Below are positions 1 through 5,006 of a stretch of DNA of 8,059 nt, in pieces. Position numbers and translations under genes: made by a program. The DNA comes from Bifidobacteriaceae bacterium (GTDB lineage: Bacteria > Actinomycetota > Actinomycetes > Actinomycetales > WQXJ01). Location: assembly GCA_031268115.1 (NCBI GenBank), contig JAIRXV010000155.1, positions 1 through 8,059 on the forward strand, given 5' to 3'. How positions within the stretch are numbered: the stretch's first letter is position 1; every line of letters begins with the position of its first letter. The notes below the pieces were generated by a model, which did not search any database, was not told the origin of the DNA, and was given only the letters and a program-made list of their open reading frames with translations.

Positions 1-1
1 G

Positions 2-307
2 ACTCCAACACCCGACACCGACCGTGGCGCGATTGACGGGGACGCCACCTGGGATCGAGCGGTGGGCCCTATGCAGTTCATCCCGTCCACTTGGGACAAG
101 ACCGCCCAAGACGGCAACCGCGACGGCAAGAAGGACATCAACCAGATCGACGATGCCGCCCTCGCTGCCGCGCTCCACCTGTGCGAAGTCGGTGGCGACC
201 TCACTAAGCCCGAAAACTGGATCGCTGCGATCGCCGCCTACAACCCGTCTGTCGAATACAACACCGCTGTAGCGGAGGCCGCCAACCGCTACGCCACGCT
301 CCGTTGA
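2..307 (+). CDS. Lytic murein transglycosylase, C-terminal part (5' end outside the window)
   Basis: The reading frame is open from the left edge and ends at TGA 305-307, giving 101 visible residues. The visible part contains WDRAVGPMQFIPSTW, then an Asp/Gly/Asn-rich segment (DGNRDGKKD), then DDAALAAALHLC and the tail motif AAYNPSVEYNTAVAEAANRY. This order is typical of the C-terminal half of secreted MltB/SLT_2-type lytic transglycosylases of actinobacteria. These enzymes cleave the glycan strands of peptidoglycan outside the membrane, leaving 1,6-anhydro-MurNAc ends. The catalytic Glu and any signal peptide lie upstream and cannot be checked. An ATG at 71-73 (and a GTG at 62-64) lies inside the conserved motif, so neither is the true start. 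The gene converges on the iron-binding protein gene across about 550 bp. The family call is firm. The exact subclass and cellular role (growth, resuscitation or other) cannot be decided. Confidence 0.88.
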   Translation, partial: TPTPDTDRGAIDGDATWDRAVGPMQFIPSTWDKTAQDGNRDGKKDINQIDDAALAAALHLCEVGGDLTKPENWIAAIAAYNPSVEYNTAVAEAANRYATLR

Positions 308-432
308 GAACCACCCCCCACGACCGGTTGGGCCTGGACGAAGGCGTCCGCCACTTTCCATCTCGGAAGGACAGCTCTAACGGCAGCATTTCTAAACACC
401 AAGGACAGCTGAGGCCGTGTTCGCTCGGCGGG

Positions 433-455
433 CGCAGCGGTGCTCACCGCGCGCC
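433..455 (+). terminator. Strong hairpin, possible U-tract-less terminator
   Basis: GCGC, a bulged A, then GCGGT pairs through a GCTC loop with ACCGC followed by GCGC, a 9-bp nearly perfect GC stem. It lies 125 bp beyond the transglycosylase stop codon, and no proper U run follows, only a TTTT at 470-473. It could terminate read-through on the plus strand, but the distance and weak tail keep this tentative. Confidence 0.35.
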
Positions 456-496
456 GTCCATTTAGAGGTTTTGGCTATCAGGACCGCCACTTGTCG

Positions 497-622
497 CATC
501 GCGATAGAGCTCTTGGTCATTAGATCGGGCTGAAACGCGGGAATCTGGCCCCCCTAATAGCGAAAAGCTCTATCGATGTGAGCGCGCACTGTCCACTATT
601 GACCAATAGCTCTATCGATGTG
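497..622. repeat. Three copies of a 27-bp motif, two direct and one inverted
   Basis: Copies lie at 554-580 and 596-622 on the plus strand, exactly 42 bp apart, and at 497-523 on the minus strand. The two plus copies share an identical 15-bp core, AGCTCTATCGATGTG, and match at 22 of 27 positions overall. The inverted copy matches the third over 20 of its first 22 bases, then has a 2-base CG insertion before ATG. The upstream half of the copy at 596 is itself a palindrome, CTATTG-AC-CAATAG (596-609). Arrays of this kind can be regulator or replication-protein sites, or remnants of insertion-sequence ends. No transposase or target duplication is visible here, so the origin is undecided. Confidence 0.75.
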
Positions 623-623
623 G

Positions 624-698
624 CCTGGACCGTCTGGCCTGGACCGCCTTCCCTGGACCGCCTGACCCGACCCCGCTCCGGCCGACCCCGCTCCGGCC
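624..698. repeat. GC-rich tandem repeats: 14 bp x3 then 15 bp x2
   Basis: Three imperfect 14-bp units sharing CCTGGACCG start at 624, 638 and 652. They are followed by two identical 15-bp units, GACCCCGCTCCGGCC, at 669-683 and 684-698. A perfect 9-bp inverted repeat, GCACTGTCC at 586-594 and GGACAGTGC at 701-709, brackets this block and the last copy of the AT-richer 27-bp motif. The units are not multiples of three, so they are unlikely to belong to a coding repeat. Function is unknown. Confidence 0.7.
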
Positions 699-860
699 GG
701 GGACAGTGCTGACAAGCAGGTCCTGGGCCGAGACGGCTGTGCTGTGACCCAGATATGCACGTCCGCAGCCACCCGATTTCGACACCGCTTCGACACCGAC
801 CCTTTGTCCCTGGTGTTCGTGCTCGTCCGCTGCGGTGCCGCCGGAAGCGTTGGTGGTGTG

Positions 861-1946
861 TCACTGGGCCAAAGCGTCGGCGACCAGCGGGACAATGTGG
901 TCGATGGCGTAAAGCGTTCCTGGAACTGTTGCCACGGAGTAGGCGTTGGACAAGTCTCCGTCGATAACAACCGTGTGGCCGGCGTCGACCGCCGGGATAG
1001 CCAACCACTGTGGGTCTTCGGTGATTTCGGTGGTCTCAATCCAGATGGGGAACGCGACTATGAGGTCGGCGTCGAAGAGGTCGAGTTGCTCCGCGGAGAT
1101 ATCGACCGCGAAACCGAGGGCACCTTCATTCGGTTTGAGAGCCGCAATGGATGGGCTCTGAACGAACCCGAGGCGTTCGAGGAAGGTAACGCGGTCCGAT
1201 CCTTCCACATCAGCGCCCCACGATTCCGAGGTCCGTGTCGCGGCTGTAGCGGTCTTTCCGGTCCACTCAGGGTGGGCCTCGGCCGCGGCTAAGAAGGCGG
1301 CGTCGAGTTCGGCGATCATCGCTTCTCCAGCTTCGGCGCGCCCCAGGGCCGCGGCGATCATTCTGACTTGCTCGTCCGAGCTAGTCAGATAGGCATCGCC
1401 GCCCTCTGGGACACCGACGGTCGGGGCGATGGCGGCAAGACGCCGGTAGCGCTCTTCATCGCCGGACGAGCGGACATCGAGAATCAGGTCGGGGTTGAGC
1501 GCGGCGATCTCCTCGAAAGACGGTTCCAGCGTGTCGATTATCTGCGGTGGCGTTGTGTACAGCCCCTGTGACCAAGGCCCAACCCCGTCGCCGCCGAACC
1601 CCAACCAATCCGAGGCCCCAATCGGTTGAACACCAAGCTCTAGTGCCGTCTCGGCGTCTCCCCAACCCAAGGCGACTACTCGCTGTGGGGCGGACTCAAT
1701 GGCGACCGGGCCGAACTTGGTCTCGACAACGGCCGGGTACGCGCCGGAGTCGGCGTCAGCGGTTTCGGTTGGGGCGGCATCGTCGGCCTCTAAGTTCGTT
1801 TCCGTTGGATCCGGGGCCTCGCGAGAGGCCGGGCTTTGGGAGGTAGCGGCCGAATCCGACGCTTCCTCATCCGACGGGGAACATCCCGCGAGGGGCAACG
1901 AAGTGGCTAGGAGGAGGCCAAGGCACAGGCGCACAGAACGCTTCAC
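861..1946 (-). CDS. Iron-siderophore ABC transporter substrate-binding lipoprotein
   Basis: The 361-residue product binds a ferric siderophore (or related chelate) outside the membrane and delivers it to the permease pair encoded divergently. It starts with a basic N-terminus, a hydrophobic core and the lipobox LAGC, so Cys22 should be lipidated after signal peptidase II cleavage. Residues 23-68 form an acidic Ser/Thr/Ala-rich linker. From about residue 75 the sequence matches a FepB/FecB-type periplasmic-binding fold (Peripla_BP_2): PQRVVALGWGDAETALELG at 87-105, LEPSFEEIAALNPDLIL at 140-156, and the C-lobe element ISAEQLDLFDADLIVAF at 283-299. The length is normal for the family. The start is GTG at 1946; AAAGGAG at 1961-1955 precedes it with an 8-nt spacer. 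The promoter overlaps an iron box, so iron repression is expected. Binding residues cannot be assigned by eye, and the ligand is unknown. Confidence 0.94.
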   Translation of the reverse strand: MKRSVRLCLGLLLATSLPLAGCSPSDEEASDSAATSQSPASREAPDPTETNLEADDAAPTETADADSGAYPAVVETKFGPVAIESAPQRVVALGWGDAETALELGVQPIGASDWLGFGGDGVGPWSQGLYTTPPQIIDTLEPSFEEIAALNPDLILDVRSSGDEERYRRLAAIAPTVGVPEGGDAYLTSSDEQVRMIAAALGRAEAGEAMIAELDAAFLAAAEAHPEWTGKTATAATRTSESWGADVEGSDRVTFLERLGFVQSPSIAALKPNEGALGFAVDISAEQLDLFDADLIVAFPIWIETTEITEDPQWLAIPAVDAGHTVVIDGDLSNAYSVATVPGTLYAIDHIVPLVADALAQ

Positions 1947-1954
1947 AGGGGAAG

Positions 1955-1961
1955 CTCCTTT
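1955..1961 (-). promoter_or_regulatory. Ribosome binding site of the binding-protein gene
   Basis: Read on the minus strand the site is AAAGGAG, 8 nt before the GTG at 1946. It fixes that GTG as the start and places the lipoprotein signal directly at the N-terminus. Confidence 0.8.
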
Positions 1962-1978
1962 CGATGACGGGTCGGGGA

Positions 1979-1997
1979 TTAGGTTAGCCTAACCTCA
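1979..1997. promoter_or_regulatory. DtxR/IdeR-type iron box in the divergent promoter
   Basis: The 19-bp site TTAGGTTAGCCTAACCTCA contains the perfect palindrome AGGTTAG-C-CTAACCT (1981-1995). It matches the established DtxR/IdeR consensus TWAGGTTAGSCTAACCTWA at 18 of 19 positions; only the C at position 18 deviates. In this family the iron-loaded repressor dimers bind such sites and block transcription. The site lies in the 82-bp gap between the binding-protein gene and the permease operon and overlaps likely promoter elements of both. Coordinated repression of both arms by iron is therefore the natural reading. The regulator gene is not in the window. Confidence 0.93.
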
Positions 1998-2009
1998 AGG
2001 CCGCGCCAA
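1981..2009 (-). promoter_or_regulatory. Putative promoter of the binding-protein gene
   Basis: On the minus strand TTGGCG (2009-2004) is followed after 17 nt by TAACCT (1986-1981), a fair match to sigma-70-type -35 and -10 boxes. Transcription would begin near 1974, leaving a short leader that contains the ribosome binding site. The -10 box lies inside the iron box, so a bound repressor would exclude RNA polymerase. The call is by eye. Confidence 0.5.
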
Positions 2010-2014
2010 CGAGA

Positions 2015-2020
2015 TAGTCT
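2015..2020 (+). promoter_or_regulatory. Putative -10 box of the permease-ATPase operon
   Basis: TAGTCT fits the TANNNT pattern of actinobacterial -10 boxes and sits 8 nt before the GTG at 2029. A transcript from here would begin at or almost at the start codon. The expected -35 position, about 1991-1997, falls on the right end of the iron box and has no clear consensus sequence. Confidence 0.35.
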
Positions 2021-2028
2021 TTCCCACT

Positions 2029-3045
2029 GTGTCCGCCCCACTCCGCGCCTCACCCCGCACGCGCGCACGGTGGATCGCAGGGGCGGTATCCGCGGCGATC
2101 CTCATTCTGACAGTCGCCGCCTCCCTCGCCATCGGCTCGCGCGCCATCGAACTCCACGAGGTTTGGTTGGCGCTGACGGGCGGCCCCGCATCGCCTGAAG
2201 CGGTTGCAGCCATCGTCGGGTTGCGCCTACCGCGCACCGTTGCAGGCATCCTCGCGGGCATATCGCTAAGTCTGGCAGGTGCCGTCATCCAAGCGCTGAC
2301 CCGCAACCCTTTGGCAGATCCAGGCATTCTTGGGGTGAACGCGGGCGCCGCATTCTTTGTTGCCCTGGCCGTCGGGGTATTTGGGTTCACCAGCCCGCGT
2401 GCCTATGTTTGGTTCGCGTTTGCGGGCGCATTGGTCGCCACGGGCGCGGTATTCCTTCTCGGATCGCTCGGGGCGTCCCCCGCCCGCCTGGTGTTGGCCG
2501 GAATGGCCCTCGGAGCAGTCTTAGCGGGCGTGACTTCGATAATCCGCCTGTCCAACCGGCAAGCATTCAATGCGATGCTCGCTTGGGAGATCGGTTCGCT
2601 GTCCAACACCGATTGGAATGCCATCGCAGTGATCGCGCCCCTAGCCATCGCTGGCGGCGCGATTGCCTTGGCGATCTCTCGGCCGCTGGGGGTGCTCGCG
2701 TTCGGGGACGATCTCGCCCAGGCCCTTGGCGCGCGCCTAACTGCCACCCGGATAGCAGGCGTCGGCGCGATCACCCTCACGGCCGGGGCGGCAACGGCGC
2801 TGGTCGGCCCCGTCGGGTTCGTCGGACTGATGGTCCCTCACGTGGTGCGCTGGGCTGTCGGCCCCAGCCAGCCGTGGATCATGGCTTTGAGCGCCTTGGT
2901 TGGGCCCTCACTCGTGTTGAGCGCCGACATTCTTGGCCGTGTCGCGGTGCCCCCCGCAGAATTGCCTGCCGCCACACTGACCGCATTTGTCGGGGCACCA
3001 GTGCTGATCGCACTGGCGCGCCGCCGCTCAGCGAGGGCCATATGA
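2029..3045 (+). CDS. Iron-siderophore ABC transporter permease 1 (FecCD family, FepD-like)
   Basis: This 338-residue integral membrane protein forms half of the translocation channel for ferric siderophores. It has a hydrophobic, Gly/Ala-rich sequence with about ten likely membrane segments, the first at about 15-36. FecCD hallmarks are visible in order: RLPRT at 66-70, ALTRNPLADPGILGVNAG at 89-106, AWEIGSLSNTDW at 185-196, the ATPase-coupling loop GDDLAQALG at 226-234, and LVGPVGFVGLMVPHVVR at 258-274. Length is typical. The start is GTG at 2029. No good Shine-Dalgarno precedes it, and the frame is closed by TAA at 1990-1992 with no alternative start in between, so this start is forced and may be leaderless. 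The stop TGA overlaps the next ATG by 4 bp (ATGA), indicating translational coupling. Iron repression through the box at 1979-1997 is likely. Confidence 0.95.
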   Translation: MSAPLRASPRTRARWIAGAVSAAILILTVAASLAIGSRAIELHEVWLALTGGPASPEAVAAIVGLRLPRTVAGILAGISLSLAGAVIQALTRNPLADPGILGVNAGAAFFVALAVGVFGFTSPRAYVWFAFAGALVATGAVFLLGSLGASPARLVLAGMALGAVLAGVTSIIRLSNRQAFNAMLAWEIGSLSNTDWNAIAVIAPLAIAGGAIALAISRPLGVLAFGDDLAQALGARLTATRIAGVGAITLTAGAATALVGPVGFVGLMVPHVVRWAVGPSQPWIMALSALVGPSLVLSADILGRVAVPPAELPAATLTAFVGAPVLIALARRRSARAI

Positions 3046-4052
3046 AAACCGAGGAGAGGGCCGCCAGGCGGGTCCACCACCGAACCGCGGCATATTGGAC
3101 GATGGCGGCGGTATGCCTAATCGGCGGGATCGCGGCAGTCGGTCTTGGAGACTATCCACTGAGTCCCGCGCAGGTGATTTCGGCCATGTTGGGCGCCGAT
3201 GGCGATTTCGCCCGGACGGTGGTGGTCGAGTGGCGGCTGCCGCGCGTTTCGGTTGCTCTTGCCTTTGGGGCGGCCCTTGCGACTTCTGGCGCTCTATTTC
3301 AGTCGTTGACCAGGAACCCCTTGGGATCGCCCGACGTTATCGGCTTTGCCACCGGCTCCTATACGGGCGCACTGATCGCGACGGCCTTAGGTGGAAGCAC
3401 ATATCTCGCTACCGGTGGGGGAGCGCTTGGGGGAGGTTTGGCCACGGCGATAGTTGTCTACGCGTTGGCGCGCAAAGATGGGATCGACGCGTTCAGGTTG
3501 ATCGTTGTGGGCATCGGCGTAACAGCCATGCTTCACGCCTTCAACATCTTCCTTCTCATGCGAATGCGTCAAGAAGTGGCGATGACCGCCGCCATTTGGG
3601 GTGCCGGATCCATCGGTCTGATTGGATGGGATAGGGCGATACCGGCTATCGTCGCTCTTGGTCTCTTGGCCCCTTTGGTGGGCTTATGTGCGCCGGCGTT
3701 GCGTCAACTGGAATTAGGGGACGATGCCGCCGGGGCCCATGGCGTCAAAGTCGAGTCCGCGCGCTTGGCCGTTTTGGGGATTGGCGTAGGGTTGACTGCT
3801 ATTGTGACCGCCGCCGCTGGGCCCATCGCATTCATTTCGCTGGCAGCACCGCAGATCGCGAAGCGAATTGTCCGCGCCGCAGGGGTTCCGCTGCTGGCCA
3901 GCGCGCTTCTAGGGGCGATGCTGCTGCTCGCGGCGGATTTGGTGGCACAGTTCGCCTTGCCAGTTGCCGTTCCCGCAGGCGCCGTCACAGTAGTGCTGGG
4001 CGGGATCTATCTAGTCGATCTTATGATACGTGAAGCAAGGAGGTTGCGGTGA
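3042..4052 (+). CDS. Iron-siderophore ABC transporter permease 2 (FecCD family, FepG-like)
   Basis: The product of 336 residues is the second membrane subunit and should pair with the preceding permease as a heterodimer. A charged N-terminus of about 14 residues is followed by membrane segments. Family signatures are RLPRV at 65-69, SLTRNPLGSPDVIGFATGS at 88-106, the coupling loop ELGDDAAGAHG at 224-234, and AGPIAFISLAAPQIAKR at 259-275. The ATG at 3042 overlaps the previous stop codon, and a GAGGG sequence at 3032-3036 precedes it. The same frame stays open further upstream inside the first permease gene, but that extension has no membrane-protein character, so the ATG at 3042 is preferred. 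The stop TGA at 4050-4052 overlaps the GTG of the ATPase gene by 4 bp. The two permeases share the family core but differ clearly in their loops, as expected for a FepD/FepG-type pair. Confidence 0.95.
   Translation: MKTEERAARRVHHRTAAYWTMAAVCLIGGIAAVGLGDYPLSPAQVISAMLGADGDFARTVVVEWRLPRVSVALAFGAALATSGALFQSLTRNPLGSPDVIGFATGSYTGALIATALGGSTYLATGGGALGGGLATAIVVYALARKDGIDAFRLIVVGIGVTAMLHAFNIFLLMRMRQEVAMTAAIWGAGSIGLIGWDRAIPAIVALGLLAPLVGLCAPALRQLELGDDAAGAHGVKVESARLAVLGIGVGLTAIVTAAAGPIAFISLAAPQIAKRIVRAAGVPLLASALLGAMLLLAADLVAQFALPVAVPAGAVTVVLGGIYLVDLMIREARRLR
4037..4043 (+). promoter_or_regulatory. Ribosome binding site of the ATPase gene
   Basis: AAGGAGG, close to a perfect anti-16S match, lies inside the end of the permease 2 gene, 5 nt before the GTG at 4049. 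It settles the choice of that GTG as start and suggests strong independent initiation in addition to coupling. Confidence 0.85.
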
Positions 4053-4843
4053 ACGGTCCGGAACGTCTAAGCGCGGATTCGGTGAGGCTAGGTTACGGGC
4101 GGATCGTAGTTGCGCGCAATTTGACCGTGCGGATTCCAAACGGTGCGTTTACGGTGATTGTAGGACCCAATGCTTGTGGCAAATCGACGCTGCTGCGGGC
4201 CCTCGCCCGGCTTCTTGTCCCGCAGGCCGGCCGTGTCATTCTGGACGGACGCGATATCGCCTCACGGCCAACAAAGCAAGTCGCCCGGGAAATCGGACTG
4301 CTGCCGCAATCGTCAATTGCGCCGCCGGGCATCACGGTGGAGGATCTAGTTGCCCGCGGCCGCTACCCGCACCAAAGTGTCTTGAAGCGGAGTGTTGACC
4401 GGGACCGAGCGTCCGTGGCCGCGGCGATGGCCGCCACAGGGGTTAGCAAACTGGCCGATGCGCCGGTGGACGAACTTTCGGGAGGTCAGCGCCAACGCGC
4501 GTGGATAGCCATGGCCCTGGCACAAGACACCCCGATTCTGCTGCTAGACGAGCCAACCACCTTCTTAGACATAGCACATCAGGTTGAAATCCTGGACTTG
4601 CTGACACGGCTGAACCGTGAAGGCAAGACGATAGTTGCCGTGTTACACGATCTGAATCAAGCTTCTCGTTACGCCACCCATATGATCGCGATGGCGGCGG
4701 GCTCCGTGAGAATGTCGGGGCCACCCCAGGAAGTGGTCACCGAAGACCTGATCGCGGAGGTGTTCGGTCTCGCGTGCGTGGTCATACCCGATCCGGTGGC
4801 GGGCTCGCCGATGGTGGTTCCATGGGGGCTACCGGGCCGATAG
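4049..4843 (+). CDS. Iron-siderophore ABC transporter ATP-binding protein (FepC-like)
   Basis: This cytoplasmic ATPase of 264 residues powers ferric-siderophore import with the two permeases. All nucleotide-binding motifs are intact. Walker A is GPNACGKST at 39-47 with Lys45, the Q-loop Gln is at 87 in GLLPQS, and the ABC signature LSGGQ is at 143-147. Walker B is ILLLDEP at 163-169 with catalytic Glu168, the D-loop is FLD at 172-174, and the switch His is at 200 in VLHDLNQASRYA. The segment VEDLVARGRYPHQS (97-110) is typical of the FepC/FhuC group. GTG start at 4049 follows a strong ribosome binding site. It is the last gene of the three-gene operon, with stem-loops starting 14 bp after the stop. 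Sequence and context agree, so function as the transporter ATPase is very likely; substrate is not determined. Confidence 0.96.
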   Translation: MNGPERLSADSVRLGYGRIVVARNLTVRIPNGAFTVIVGPNACGKSTLLRALARLLVPQAGRVILDGRDIASRPTKQVAREIGLLPQSSIAPPGITVEDLVARGRYPHQSVLKRSVDRDRASVAAAMAATGVSKLADAPVDELSGGQRQRAWIAMALAQDTPILLLDEPTTFLDIAHQVEILDLLTRLNREGKTIVAVLHDLNQASRYATHMIAMAAGSVRMSGPPQEVVTEDLIAEVFGLACVVIPDPVAGSPMVVPWGLPGR

Positions 4844-4856
4844 GGATCGGTCTCGA

Positions 4857-4914
4857 CCGTTGCCGTCATCGCTTTCTGGCGATGGCGCCTTCGGAATTGT
4901 CGTTTCGGCAACGG
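4857..4914 (+). terminator. Nested stem-loops after the transporter operon
   Basis: CCGTTGCCG (4857-4865) pairs perfectly with CGGCAACGG (4906-4914). Between them CGTCATCGC (4864-4872) pairs with GCGATGGCG (4879-4887) through a TTTCTG loop, with one G-T pair. The inner left arm overlaps the outer arm by two bases, so the two stems compete slightly at their edge. The position, 14 bp after the ATPase stop, fits an operon terminator. No U tract follows, which is common in high-GC actinobacteria. Confidence 0.5.
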
Positions 4915-4944
4915 CGTTGCGATTGCGCGGTTTGATGGGTGTGG

Positions 4945-4978
4945 CACCGCCCCGGCCACTGTGGTGGCCGGGGCGGTG
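4945..4978. terminator. 15-bp perfect hairpin, bidirectional terminator
   Basis: CACCGCCCCGGCCAC (4945-4959) is followed by a TGTG loop and its exact reverse complement at 4964-4978. It lies 28 bp beyond the stop codon of the minus-strand surface protein gene and about 100 bp beyond the ATPase stop, in a convergent gap. It would act on either strand, most directly on the surface protein transcript. A U tract is lacking on both sides. Confidence 0.75.
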
Positions 4979-5006
4979 GTTGTGGGGCTGCGTTGGTGGT
5001 TGGTTG

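Larger units (their letters stand above)
308..860. other. Convergent intergenic region with repeats, no credible gene
   Basis: This stretch lies between the 3' ends of the transglycosylase gene and the siderophore-binding protein gene. Short open frames exist on both strands, but they have no good ribosome binding site, no recognisable domain, and mostly run antisense into the neighbouring gene. Positions 308-432 show only a small hairpin (336-340 with 345-349). A stronger hairpin lies at 433-455, a three-copy motif at 497-622, and GC-rich tandem repeats at 624-698. From 699 to 860 I see only a short duplication of TTCGACACCG near 777-797 and nothing else of note. Base composition around 497-622 is visibly more AT-rich than the surroundings, which suggests a different origin for that part. 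Confidence 0.7.

Noticed and set aside
336..349. Small hairpin GGACG-AAGG-CGTCC after the transglycosylase stop
   Set aside because: The stem is only 5 bp and no U tract follows, so it is too weak to call a terminator.
520..1039. Minus-strand open frames running from the binding-protein gene into the repeat region
   Set aside because: They are out of frame with the lipoprotein, Arg-rich, without ribosome binding sites or recognisable domains, and they pass through GC-rich tandem repeats.
744..1292. Plus-strand open frame of 182 codons overlapping the 3' part of the binding-protein gene
   Set aside because: It is antisense to a well-supported gene and its sequence follows the complementary codon pattern; no family resemblance is visible.
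2409..3041. Upstream extension of the permease 2 frame inside permease 1
   Set aside because: The extension is Arg/Gly/Pro-rich with no membrane segments, while the first permease frame is fully conserved there. The ATG at 3042 with ATGA overlap is the natural start.
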